A stretch of 64,000 nucleotides of DNA, from the NCBI RefSeq assembly GCF_000719115.1, contig NZ_JOEA01000023.1:69981-133980 (forward strand), written 5' to 3'. Made by a program: the position numbers and the translations under genes. This document shows positions 51,419 to 59,449 of this stretch, in pieces (position 1 is the stretch's first letter; each line of letters opens with the position of its first letter). This DNA is from Lentzea albidocapillata (lineage in GTDB: Bacteria > Actinomycetota > Actinomycetes > Mycobacteriales > Pseudonocardiaceae). Under the pieces are notes generated by a model that was given only the letters and a program-made list of their open reading frames with translations, searched no databases and was not told the DNA's origin.

Positions 51419-52936
51419 GTGGAACCAAACGTCTCGTCGACGGTAGGAGGGATCTTCGACGGGTTCGAGGACTACCGCACGCCGAGCGATGACGACTACC
51501 GCCGCATCTTCAAAGCCGGCCTCGTGGTCTTCGACGCGAACGTGCTGCTGAACCTCTACCGGTTCAACAGCACCACTCGGCGCGACCTCATAGCGGTGAT
51601 GCAGGGCCTCGGAGGGAACCTGTGGATCCCGCACCAGGTCATGCGGGAGTTCTGGCGCAACCGGGAGTCCACCCTCGACCGCCTCAACGATGGCCCAAGA
51701 GAATCTCTCGAGCTGCTCGAGAAGGCGAACAAGACCGCGGAGAACGCTGTGTCGGCGTGGAGCAAGAAGATTGCTTTGGACGACGCACGCAAGTCCGACC
51801 TCATGGACAAGCTGGAGACAGCGTTTCGGACGGTACGCGAGGCGATGATCGCGCAGGCGGCTGACGATGCCGCGGAACACGCCCGAGACACCAATGCAGA
51901 CACTATCCTCAGCACCTTGGCGTCAACCCTAGCGAACCGAGTCGGATCAGCGTTGCCCTCCGAAGATCACGCTGCGGCGCTCATCGAGGCCGAGCGCCGA
52001 ATCGCGGCGCAGGAACCGCCTGGGTTCCTCGACGCCGACAAGACGAACGAAGACCTACGAGCCGGTGATTACCTCGTCTGGGAACAGCTCCTCCGCGAGG
52101 CTGAGCAACGCAAGTGTGACGTGTTACTGGTGACGAGCGACGTGAAGGACGATTGGTGGTCCAGGGTCAAGAGCGACCTACGAGGCCCTAGGCCGGAACT
52201 CGCCGCAGAGTTCCGGGAGCGGGCGGGCTCCCGGTTCTTCATGCTCACCCCGTCCGAGTTCGTCACGAAGGCTGCCGCACTGACGAGTGTGAGTGTGAAT
52301 CCGCGATCAGCCGCGGACATCGAGCGAGTCGGGAACCCACTCAACGATCCGCTCCCTGCCGATGTCGCCTTCGAAGTCGTCGAGCGCTTGTTCAACCACG
52401 CCATTGCCGTGAACTGGCACAACCTCAGCGGATCGGCTCGGATGCGGGATCTCAGCGCTTTGGTTGACGACCCAGCAATCGGCGGCGTACTGCAGAATTA
52501 CTTCACCCTCGAGGGCACGCGAGCTTGGATGAAGGATACTCTAAACCGCCACTTCAACTACGCATTGAAAGGTTTTGGGCGATATCAACACCTCGTCCGC
52601 ATGCGGCATCAGACACCGCAAGAAGTCATTGCCGCAGCTTGCGGGCCAAGCTGGTACGTGGTGCCCGATTCCCAAGGCCTCAGGCCGTACCACTGCCTGG
52701 CATCTGACGGATCAAATTCCAGGTACGTCTGCTGGGGACCCGAGCGCTCCTTCAGAGATCTACTGTTCGCCGCCATGAACAACCACTCAACCGAGCAGGA
52801 GCGATCCGCTGTCGTCATCCTGCACGGCGATGCTGTCGACAATGCCCAGCACTATCGAGATATGGCCACTCAAGCAGGTGTAGATCTCGTTTTCCTGGAG
52901 GAGGAACTCAAGCTGAATCTCGACTATGCCCCCTGA
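51419..52936 (+). CDS. PIN-like domain ribonuclease (PIN_8 / DUF4935 type)
   Basis: 505 residues from GTG 51419, behind GAGGGGGG. N-terminal PIN-like domain: first catalytic Asp in 'LVVFDANVLLNLYRF' (Asp39), Glu in 'WIPHQVMREFWRNRE', and Asp cluster in 'LLVTSDVKDDWWSRVK'. A long helical insertion sits between them ('SLELLEKANKTAENAVSAWS'). The C-terminal ~220 residues form an unassigned domain ('WYVVPDSQGLRPYHCLASDG') that may sense or bind a target. Such proteins occur in defence islands; nuclease activity is expected but unproven. Confidence 0.85.
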   Translation: MEPNVSSTVGGIFDGFEDYRTPSDDDYRRIFKAGLVVFDANVLLNLYRFNSTTRRDLIAVMQGLGGNLWIPHQVMREFWRNRESTLDRLNDGPRESLELLEKANKTAENAVSAWSKKIALDDARKSDLMDKLETAFRTVREAMIAQAADDAAEHARDTNADTILSTLASTLANRVGSALPSEDHAAALIEAERRIAAQEPPGFLDADKTNEDLRAGDYLVWEQLLREAEQRKCDVLLVTSDVKDDWWSRVKSDLRGPRPELAAEFRERAGSRFFMLTPSEFVTKAAALTSVSVNPRSAADIERVGNPLNDPLPADVAFEVVERLFNHAIAVNWHNLSGSARMRDLSALVDDPAIGGVLQNYFTLEGTRAWMKDTLNRHFNYALKGFGRYQHLVRMRHQTPQEVIAAACGPSWYVVPDSQGLRPYHCLASDGSNSRYVCWGPERSFRDLLFAAMNNHSTEQERSAVVILHGDAVDNAQHYRDMATQAGVDLVFLEEELKLNLDYAP

Positions 52937-53274
52937 ACAGGCTGATTCTGCCTGTTCAGAGCTCCACGACCTTCATGCGCCGGCGAACAACGAGTTCAGT
53001 GCCCTTGATCACTTCAAGCGCACCGACACCATCCCAGGTAATACTCAAGTCTACGTACTTCGTTCTGCAGCGAGTGCCTCGAAGACCAGCACAACTAGAC
53101 CAACAGACATGCTGAAGCGAGGAGCTCGAAACCTCGACTGGTAGTAAAACCGGTAGCTGAAACAGGCCGTCTCCAGCGAGACGAATACAACAGCCTGGGA
53201 TGCTCCGCGGCCGTTCACGCAGGTTAGGGCAGCCCTGCTGAGACCGACGCAACGGCCTGACACTCGGCAGGATC
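52937..53274. other. Gap between PIN gene and tRNA fragment, no gene seen
   Basis: About 340 bp with only short frames without domains. The G+C content is lower than in the neighbouring genes. By its position inside the putative element end it may contain recombination (attachment arm) sequence. Confidence 0.35.
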
Positions 53275-53318
53275 CGTTCACACCGAAGAGGTCACTGGTT
53301 CGATCCCAGTATCGCCCA
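53275..53318 (+). tRNA. 3' half of tRNA-Val(CAC): attachment-site scar
   Basis: The sequence reads as anticodon loop TTCACAC (anticodon CAC), anticodon 3' stem CGAAG, variable loop, T arm CTGGTTCGATCCCAG and acceptor strand ATCGCCC plus discriminator A. The 5' half (acceptor GGGCGAT, D arm) is not present upstream. Such 3' fragments are left at the distal end of elements integrated into tRNA genes (attR). With this orientation the element lies to the left, including the Wadjet and PIN genes. The 44-bp extent and identity are from reading, not from a tRNA scan. Confidence 0.75.
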
Positions 53319-53340
53319 CAGTGTGTTTTACCTGATCAGA

Positions 53341-53380
53341 CGGCCTGTCGATGGATTCCATCGGCGGGCCGTTTGTCGTT
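53341..53380 (+). terminator. Hairpin terminator after the tRNA fragment
   Basis: Two nested stems, CGGCC/GGCCG (53341-53345 with 53367-53371) and CGATGG/CCATCG (53349-53354 with 53358-53363), followed by TTTGTCGTT. It probably was the original terminator of the tRNA gene, supporting the right side as ancestral chromosome. Confidence 0.55.
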
Positions 53381-53516
53381 GCGGGGAGCAAATGGGGAGC
53401 ACGGCCTGATGAACACATTCGCGATACCTAAGCGTTCATGCCGCTGATGACCTGCCCTACTGGATGGGTTCCGAAGTTGGTGGCTAACTGGCGGCCTGTT
53501 CGAGAGGCTGTGCACT

Positions 53517-53813
53517 GTGCCCCGTGCGTACCCCGCCGAGTTCCGAGCGCGTGCCGTCGCGCTTGTTCGGGCTGGTAGAGAGCAGAAGCAGACTGCTGCC
53601 GACCTGGGTATCCATCCGGTGACGTTGTCGAAGTGGGTCAAGCAGGACCGGATCGATCGGGGTGAGATTCCCGGCACCCCGAGCAGCGAGTCCGTCGAAC
53701 TGCGTGCCGCTCGACAACGGATTCGGGAGCTGGAAACCGAATTGTTGATCGTGCGTCAGGCAGCGACGTTCCTGGGGACGGATCGCCCTCGCCCAAAAGG
53801 TTCTACCCGGTGA
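53517..53813 (+). CDS. IS3-family transposase OrfA
   Basis: 98 residues. Helix-turn-helix 'AVALVRAGREQKQTAADLGI' to 'HPVTLSKWVKQDRID', then a leucine-zipper-like helix ('LRAARQRIRELETELLIVRQ'), as in IS3 OrfA. Near the end the sequence CCAAAAGG allows a -1 slip into the OrfB frame ('RFYPVIDRL'). Alternatively OrfB starts at the overlapping GTG 53810. GTG or ATG start near 53517. Confidence 0.88.
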   Translation: MPRAYPAEFRARAVALVRAGREQKQTAADLGIHPVTLSKWVKQDRIDRGEIPGTPSSESVELRAARQRIRELETELLIVRQAATFLGTDRPRPKGSTR

Positions 53814-54685
53814 TCGACAGGCTTGCCGACGCCGGGATCCCCATTGACCGATGCTGTCGCGTCCTCGGGATCGCCAGACAGAACTACTACAAAGCCAAAC
53901 GAACTCCGACGACGCCGACCGAGCTACGACGTCGCTGGCTGACCGGCGTGATCCGCGAAGTGCACATCGCCTCTCGTGGTACCTACGACCATCGACGGGT
54001 CCACGCCGAACTCACTCTGGGCATGGGCGTCACCGTCTGCGAACGCACTGTCTGGCAGCTGATGAACCAGGCCGGCCTGCACGGCCTCCCCGGTCCAGCA
54101 CGAGTCAAACGACTCCGCGGTGTGGCCACCGCCGACGACCTGGTGAACCGCAAGTTCCATCGACTGAAACCGAATGAACTATGGGTCACCGACATCACCC
54201 AGCACAGGACAAGAGAAGGGTGGCTCTACTGCGCGGCCGTTCTGGACACGTTCAGCCGTCGAATCGTGGGCTGGTCGATCGACTCCAAACAGGACTCAAC
54301 CCTGGTAGTCAACGCACTCGACATGGCCATCCGAAACCGGCGCCCCGAGCCCGGCGGCATCGTCCACGCCGACCACGGAACCCAGTTCACCTCCTGGGTC
54401 TTCGGCGAAAAGATCCGCTCAGCCGGTCTGCTGCCATCATTTGGAACAGTCGGTGACGGCCTCGACAACGCGATGATGGAATCCTTCTGGTCATCGATGC
54501 AGATCGAGCTACTGAACCGTCAACGATGGAAGACCCGCGTGGAGCTGGCCAACGCGATCTTCGACTACATCGAGATCTTCCATAACCGCCGCCGACGGCA
54601 CTCCGCCCTCGGCTACCTCACCCCAATCGAGTACGAACTACCAAGGGCTTCGGCAGGATTCCGACTGTCTGGTGCGACCAACTGA
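53810..54685 (+). CDS. IS3-family transposase OrfB (DDE)
   Basis: 291 residues. Integrase core with all three acids: Asp in 'LWVTDITQHRTREGW', Asp in 'GGIVHADHGTQFTS' and Glu in 'DNAMMESFWSSMQIELL', plus the C-terminal 'HNRRRRHSALGYLTPIEYE'. It appears complete, so this IS may be active. The left end should lie near 53480-53516 and the right end near 54640-54690; clear terminal inverted repeats were not resolved by eye. It sits next to the tRNA attachment scar. Confidence 0.92.
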   Translation: MIDRLADAGIPIDRCCRVLGIARQNYYKAKRTPTTPTELRRRWLTGVIREVHIASRGTYDHRRVHAELTLGMGVTVCERTVWQLMNQAGLHGLPGPARVKRLRGVATADDLVNRKFHRLKPNELWVTDITQHRTREGWLYCAAVLDTFSRRIVGWSIDSKQDSTLVVNALDMAIRNRRPEPGGIVHADHGTQFTSWVFGEKIRSAGLLPSFGTVGDGLDNAMMESFWSSMQIELLNRQRWKTRVELANAIFDYIEIFHNRRRRHSALGYLTPIEYELPRASAGFRLSGATN

Positions 54686-54689
54686 GGCG

Positions 54690-55004
54690 ATGACCGACAA
54701 CGAGGTGTCGGCTACAACGACTGGAGCTGTGGTTCAGGCTGGCGTGATCCGTGGTGACGTGCACGTCGGTGGCACACGGGTGTCGCCGAAGCAGTATTGG
54801 CAGGCACGTGGTCACGCCGCGCTTGCCCGCGTCCACGCCGCGCTCGGCGTTCCTGCGGTGGCTGAACAGCACCGCCTGCGCTCTGAAGGGCTCTGTGATC
54901 TGCTTGGTCTCTCATGGGAGGAACTCGACCAGCCCCCTCGGCGGACGGCCTGTCCTGACAGAACCCCCGATGCGTCGCGTAGCACGGCGGCGACACGCTG
55001 GTGA
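54690..55004 (+). pseudogene. Truncated signalling-type protein after the IS3 element
   Basis: From ATG 54690 the frame opens 'TTTGAVVQAGVIRGDVHVGG', a motif seen before regulator/NTPase domains in actinobacterial HTH or NB-ARC proteins. A helical stretch ('ALARVHAALGVPAVAEQHRL', 'GLCDLLGLSWEELDQPP') follows, then meaningless Arg/Thr-rich sequence and a stop. The family normally continues for hundreds of residues. It was probably damaged during IS insertion. Confidence 0.4.
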
Positions 55005-55142
55005 CACGCGCGGCGTGAATGATCCGATGGTGAAGGACCGACTGCGGCCCGGCTCGAAGAGCAGGTGGAGTTGGTGCTTTCGATGTTGACGCATTGCCTG
55101 CTTCACGTTCGATATCAATAGCCGAACAAGACTGGGGACACG

Positions 55143-55544
55143 TTGCAATTCAAACGAAAGCTCGCCACTTTGCTTTCATCGCTGGCGATCACCATGGGGG
55201 CAGCCGGTGTCAGTTCTGCGGCAGAGGCCGCTGAATCGGTGGTTTTCACCGACGGCTGCACCACGACGAGGGTGTACTACACGAAGTTTTCCCTCGTCGA
55301 TCGTGTCACCCTTGACAGGGTGGACATCTTCAACGCTTGTTATTTCACGATCACCAACGCGCGTGTGCACATCTTCGGCCCTCCTGGCACAATCGACACC
55401 TGGGATACCAAATATCCCAACTTCCCGGCAAGGGCCAAGCGTGAGTACTTGTACCAGTACGGGTTCGCGAAGGGGACGCTTATCTGCGGAGACATCTGGC
55501 GCGGGACCGAGCTTCTCGGCCGCGACTGCCATCCCCTCAGTTGA
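55143..55544 (+). CDS. Small secreted protein, unrecognised
   Basis: 133 residues from TTG 55143. Signal peptide (KRK, hydrophobic core, 'GVSSAAEAAES' cleavage region). The mature part has four Cys (in 'TDGCTTTR', 'FNACYF', 'TLICGDI', 'GRDCHPLS'), likely two disulfides, and many aromatic residues in beta-type strands. No family is recognised. Its stop overlaps the region just before the DUF6355 gene (33 nt apart), so the two form a pair. Confidence 0.65.
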   Translation: MQFKRKLATLLSSLAITMGAAGVSSAAEAAESVVFTDGCTTTRVYYTKFSLVDRVTLDRVDIFNACYFTITNARVHIFGPPGTIDTWDTKYPNFPARAKREYLYQYGFAKGTLICGDIWRGTELLGRDCHPLS

Positions 55545-55576
55545 CCGAAGTATCGATACAGGAAGGGTGCCGAGTA

Positions 55577-55927
55577 ATGATCGCGCGTAAATTACTGGTT
55601 CTGGTCACGGCAATGATCTCTGCCCTGGCGTTGGGAAGTCTTCCGGCATCAGCCCAAGACATGAGCGTTGCGGCTTGTGGGTTCTGGAAGGACAGCCCTA
55701 AGGCCTACTACACGCATTGCACCAGCGACGGGTCGAAGATCTGGATCCGCGTGGACGTGCGCGGAGGTGAGTGGTGGGACGAGTGCGTCCCGCCAGGAAC
55801 AACGCGACTGGAGGCGGACTTCTGGGGTATGGACCCCGGCAGGGTGACCAACGCCTACTACAAGGGCATCCTCTGTAACGACCCTGGACTGATGCGCTTT
55901 CACGACGGACGCATGGCGCATCGGTGA
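55577..55927 (+). CDS. DUF6355-type small secreted protein
   Basis: 116 residues from ATG 55577 (GGAAGGG upstream); the open frame to 55541 adds only a few residues before the signal peptide. Signal peptide ends 'LPASAQ'. The mature domain 'AACGFW' to 'KAYYTHCTSDGSKIWIRVDV', 'WDECVPPGTTRL' and 'NAYYKGILC' has the four-Cys, YxHC/GS pattern of DUF6355 proteins found around natural-product genes. The function is unknown. It is cotranscribed with the preceding secreted protein. Confidence 0.75.
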   Translation: MIARKLLVLVTAMISALALGSLPASAQDMSVAACGFWKDSPKAYYTHCTSDGSKIWIRVDVRGGEWWDECVPPGTTRLEADFWGMDPGRVTNAYYKGILCNDPGLMRFHDGRMAHR

Positions 55928-55988
55928 GCGGCCTGATGCAGGCAGGGTGGCCGCTTTGATCAACACGCTCGGTTGATGGACGGGAAAT

Positions 55989-56028
55989 CGTGAAGGCCCA
56001 CGCTGATCTGAGAGTGCGGGCCTTCACG
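55989..56028. terminator. Strong hairpin (CGTGAAGGCCC/GGGCCTTCACG)
   Basis: A perfect 11-bp stem at 55989-55999 and 56018-56028 encloses an 18-nt loop with additional pairing. It lies 60 bp after the DUF6355 gene and just before the convergent sigma-factor remnant, so it is a bidirectional terminator candidate despite lacking a T tract. Confidence 0.6.
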
Positions 56029-56045
56029 CGCCAGTTTGTCGGGGC

Positions 56046-56330
56046 TTAGCAGCGGTGATCAGTGAAGAGTGAGCGGGGTGGCGGACGCGACATGGGACGG
56101 TCTTCCGGGTCGCGGACGTAGTAGAGGCCGGTGATGTGGGTGTCCTCGACGCGGAGCGCGATGACGCCGTCGATCTCTCCGTCGAGACGAAGCCACGGTG
56201 CCGGGTTGCCGTTGACTGCGGTCGGGTGCACGGTGAGGGTGCCCTGGAGCTTGTCGATGCCGCCGTCGGCGAACATGCGGACCACCTGCTCGTCTCCGGT
56301 GACCGGCCGCAGCGCGGCGTGTTGTCGAGG
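56046..56330 (-). pseudogene. SigJ-like ECF sigma factor, C-terminal remnant
   Basis: The minus frame reads 'GDEQVVRMFADGGIDKLQGT', 'VNGNPAPWLRLDGEIDGVIA' and 'LRVEDTHITGLYYVRDPED', the SnoaL-like C-terminal domain of ECF41/SigJ sigma factors. Upstream the frames break up and neither the sigma-2 nor the sigma-4 DNA-binding regions are found. Some coding-like pieces extend to ~56480. SigJ-type sigma factors usually pair with a carboxymuconolactone or YCII gene; a decayed YCII copy lies at 60069. Confidence 0.65.
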
Positions 56331-56511
56331 ACAAGGTCGCCGTGTGGCTCGCGTCCGACGGCGGTGCCCAGGTGGCCACGCCGGAGGGGTCGAGTCGGTG
56401 CCACAGCAGCGCCAGGCACCGGAGCAGGAACGCACGAAGGTTCCCGCGAAGGAGCGCTTCGACGTCGAGTGCTCGTGGATCGGCACCTGCTGTCCTGCGG
56501 GTGAAACTGCT

Positions 56512-56539
56512 GGAGCCGCCCCGTTCTCGGGGCGGCTCC
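56512..56539 (-). terminator. GC-rich hairpin after the carbonic anhydrase gene
   Basis: Perfect 12-bp stem GGAGCCGCCCCG/CGGGGCGGCTCC with loop TTCT, 8 bp beyond the carbonic anhydrase stop. T-rich flanks occur on both sides (TCGCTTTCT on the plus side, CAGTTTCA on the minus side). Confidence 0.75.
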
Positions 56540-56546
56540 TCGCTTT

Positions 56547-57014
56547 CTAGGCCGGTGCGGGCACCGGTTCGAGCCCGTTGCGGTCCGGGTCCACCAGGTA
56601 CACGCGGGCGTTCAAGATGTCGAAGTACATGCCCTTCAACGAGAGCGTGCCCGCCGCGATCGCCTCCCGCACGCTCGGGTGGCCGAGCAGGTTGTCCAGC
56701 TGCTGCGCCACGTTCGCGACGGCGAGCCGGTCGGCCACCGGCAGCTCCGCGCAGCCGGGCGCGGTGGGAGCGTGGAAGCGGATCAGCGACGGTTCGGCGT
56801 TGCGCAGCCACGAATGCAGGTGCGAGCCGCGGGAGGCGCCGCCGTTCACCAGCGCCTTCATCGCGCCGCAGTCGGAGTGTCCACACACGACCACCGTGCC
56901 GACGTTGAGGATCTCGACCGCGTACTCGATCGCGGCACCCACCGACCGGTCGTCGGAGCCGTGCATTATCTCGTCCGACGCGGCACCACCGTTCGGTGGC
57001 GCGTCTTTCGGCAT
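56547..57014 (-). CDS. Beta-class carbonic anhydrase lacking its N-terminal zinc ligand segment
   Basis: 155 residues from ATG 57014 (GGAAGGAAGG upstream). The core 'DRSVGAAIEYAVEILNVGTVVVCGHSDCGAM' (around residues 22-52) gives two zinc ligands, the His and Cys of GHSDCG. The preceding segment of beta-carbonic anhydrases with 'CSDSR' (first Cys ligand and catalytic Asp) and 'RNAGN' is replaced by 20 unrelated residues (PPNGGAASDEIMHGS). The C-terminal 'GMYFDILNARVYLVDPD' is intact. CO2 hydration is unlikely without the first Cys/Asp pair. An internal deletion that kept the start region explains this best. Confidence 0.7.
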   Translation of the reverse strand: MPKDAPPNGGAASDEIMHGSDDRSVGAAIEYAVEILNVGTVVVCGHSDCGAMKALVNGGASRGSHLHSWLRNAEPSLIRFHAPTAPGCAELPVADRLAVANVAQQLDNLLGHPSVREAIAAGTLSLKGMYFDILNARVYLVDPDRNGLEPVPAPA

Positions 57015-57147
57015 TGCAGCATCCTTCCTTCCATTCTCGATCCCGCTGCCGCCCTTCCCATGTGAGCAGGCTTTCCCTGACTCGGAGACCTACGGCGGCT
57101 CCGCCCCGCCCCAAGCCGATCGGTGGTCGGCGCACCCAACCTGTCAA

Positions 57148-57687
57148 TCCACATTGGACATAAGGCTACGGGTGAAGTCCAGGACGGTTCCCGTGTTCAC
57201 TGTGGTTCGCTCGGCGAAGTAGGAGCCCGACTGTCCCAGCAGCATCGCCACGAGTACGCCGCAGACCTTCCTCGTGGCCTCCCGGGCAGCATCGGCAAAC
57301 CACCCCAAGAGTTCCCCAACCCCTTCGCCGGATCGGGTTCGCACCGCCTCCGGCCAGATCCGCCAGGTTCGAGCCGGTGCAAATTTGAGGGACGTAAAAC
57401 GCCGGTTCCTCGCGTGCTCCTCTCCGTCACGCTCACCGGGCCCGCACCATCTGGCAGTGCTGACACGTCCCGGCTTTGTCAGGGCTGCTCCCGCCCTCCC
57501 CGCGCCACCCGGACCAGGTTGCCTCCAGCTTCACCATCCTGCTGCGACAGGATCAGCGGCGAAGGTCTTCCACCTCCGCTCGAATCAACAGCGCCTCACG
57601 GCGCAAACCGAACGTTCTACAGTCCCAATTCTGGCGTCACGGGGTTGCTTGCGGTGGGAGCATCGATGTGCTCGGGAGGAGCGCCTT
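57148..57687. other. Gap with weak coding candidates
   Basis: About 540 bp. The best candidate is a minus frame 57144-57344 of 66 codons ('LLGWFADAAREATRKVCGVL', 'SYFAERTTVNTG'), with no ribosome site and no recognised family. The other frames are Pro/Arg/Ser shadows. The region may be debris between the carbonic anhydrase and the IS21 fragment. Confidence 0.3.
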
Positions 57688-57921
57688 ATGCCGGCCCTGT
57701 CGAAGGTCGAGCTCTACGCCGCCATCCGCCGGGATGCCCGTGCAGGGCTGTCCGTACTTGCGCTGCAGCGCAAGTACGGCGTCGGATGGCGAACCGTCGA
57801 CAAGGCGCTGGCCTCGGCCTGGCCCGAGCCGCGTAAGAAGTATCCGGCCCGGCCGTCGAAGCTGGACCAGTTCAAGCCGGTCATCGACGAGATCCTGCGG
57901 GTTGATCTGGGCGCACCCCGC
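57688..57921 (+). mobile_element. IS21-family IstA, N-terminal fragment
   Basis: ATG 57688, behind GGGAGGAG, opens 'LSKVELYAAIRRDARAGLSV', 'LALQRKYGVGWRTVDKALAS' and 'RPSKLDQFKPVIDEILRVDL', the helix-turn-helix start of IstA-type transposases. Homology ends at about residue 78 and the frame becomes Arg/Pro-rich. The DDE core and istB are absent. It abuts the cut 3' end of the AfsR-type gene on the other strand, so the insertion and a later deletion probably truncated that regulator. Confidence 0.75.
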
Positions 57922-57961
57922 TCACCCACGACTTCTTCCGCCAAGCCAGCCCCGCAACCCG

Positions 57962-59449
57962 TTACCTGCCGTAATCCGTGCTGCGGACGAACTCACCCGT
58001 GGAGCCCGTGGCCAACCCGCCGCCGACGCGGCCCAAGATCGACTCGGCCGCCATCCGCAGCGCAAGCGGCAACCGGGCACACCGACCGACCAACGTACAT
58101 GCTGCTACAGGGTGGGTGTCGATTTGATCGCCGAGCAGAGTGCGCAGCAGTTCCAGCGCCTCCTCAGTGGACAGCAACCCGACCTCGATCCGCCTGGCAC
58201 CCTCGCGAGCCACTAAACCGGACAGCGTGTCCCTGCTGGTCACCACCACCAGGCACGACCCGGATCCTGGCAGCAATGGTCGCACCTGGTCGGCGGTGTG
58301 GGCGTTGTCGAGCACGACCAGCATCCGCCTGCGGTCCAACAGCGTTCGCGCCAGGGCTGACCGCTCGGCCACGTCTGGTGGGGCCGCCGCGCCCAAGGCC
58401 CGCAATATCCACGCCAGCACTCGGGTGGGGTCTACGGGCTCGTCGGCTCCGCAGCCGCGTAGGTCGACGTAGAGCTGTCCGTCGGGAAAGCGATCCCGCA
58501 CGCGGTGAGCCCAGTGCACCGCCAGCGCTGTCTTGCCTGTTCCGGCCGCACCGTTGAGTACCACGACAGGCAAAGGGTTGGTGTTCGCTGGGTCACCCGG
58601 AAGCAGATTGTCGAGCCTGGCGAGCAGGTCCGCCCTCCCGCAGAAGCCGAACACGTCTGCGGGAAGCTGTGCTGGCACCGAGGCTGCTTCGGGATTTGCT
58701 GGCGGGCTGGTGATTTCTCCTGTCAATATGCTGCGGTGCAGGTCTCGCAGCTCTGCGGAGGGTTCGACGCCCAACTCGTCGCGTATCAGGCGGTGGACGG
58801 TCCGGTAGCTCTCCAGCGCCTCGGCCTGCCGCCCGGACCGGGCCTGCGCCTGCATCAACTGTGCCCAGAACCGTTCCCGCAGCGGGTATTCCCGCACCAG
58901 CTCCCGCAGTTCGCCGATCAAGGCGGTGTGCCGACCCAACCGCAGTTCCGCCTCGATCCGGTTCTCCTGTGCCTCCACCCGCTGTTCTTGGAACACCGGC
59001 ACAACCTCACGCACCAAGCGCTGTGCCGACACGTCGAACAACGGCTCACTCCGCCACAGCCCCAAAGCCTTCTGCCACAACCTGGCCGCCTCGCCAACCC
59101 CCGCCGCAGCCCGGGCTTGCCGCGTCAACCTATGGAAGTCGTGCAGATCCAGCTCACCGTCATGTACCCGAATCATGTAGCCGCCATCGGATCGCTCCAA
59201 GCGCCCGACGACCCCACCGGACTCCAGCGCACGTCGCAGCCGCATCACGTAGCCGCGTAGCGTCGTGCGCGCGTCACGTGGCGTCGTCGAATCCCACAGC
59301 CAGCCGGAGAGCGAGTCGATCGGAACCGGCTGGTTCGCCCGAAGCAGCAGACACGCGAGCAGGCTGCGTAGCATCCCTGGGGGAATCGGCACAGGAACAC
59401 TGCCGCGCCGTACCTCGACCGCTCCCAGCAGTAGGAACCGAACCGTCAT
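57962..59449 (-). CDS. AfsR/SARP-family regulator truncated in the NB-ARC region
   Basis: 495 residues from ATG 59449 (GAAGG 7 nt upstream). Winged DNA-binding domain ~1-95 ('TTLRGYVMRLRRALESGG'), bacterial transcriptional activation domain ~100-245 ('REYPLRERFWAQLMQAQARS', 'GRQAEALESYRTVHRLIRDE'), and NB-ARC from ~265 with P-loop 'GAAGTGKTAL' (300-309) and Walker B 'RMLVVLDNAHTAD'. It breaks off after 'LPLALRMAAESILG' with a foreign tail. Full AfsR-like proteins continue with ~400 residues of winged-helix and TPR. The shortened product could be deregulated but DNA-binding competent (inference). Confidence 0.85.
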   Translation of the reverse strand: MTVRFLLLGAVEVRRGSVPVPIPPGMLRSLLACLLLRANQPVPIDSLSGWLWDSTTPRDARTTLRGYVMRLRRALESGGVVGRLERSDGGYMIRVHDGELDLHDFHRLTRQARAAAGVGEAARLWQKALGLWRSEPLFDVSAQRLVREVVPVFQEQRVEAQENRIEAELRLGRHTALIGELRELVREYPLRERFWAQLMQAQARSGRQAEALESYRTVHRLIRDELGVEPSAELRDLHRSILTGEITSPPANPEAASVPAQLPADVFGFCGRADLLARLDNLLPGDPANTNPLPVVVLNGAAGTGKTALAVHWAHRVRDRFPDGQLYVDLRGCGADEPVDPTRVLAWILRALGAAAPPDVAERSALARTLLDRRRMLVVLDNAHTADQVRPLLPGSGSCLVVVTSRDTLSGLVAREGARRIEVGLLSTEEALELLRTLLGDQIDTHPVAACTLVGRCARLPLALRMAAESILGRVGGGLATGSTGEFVRSTDYGR

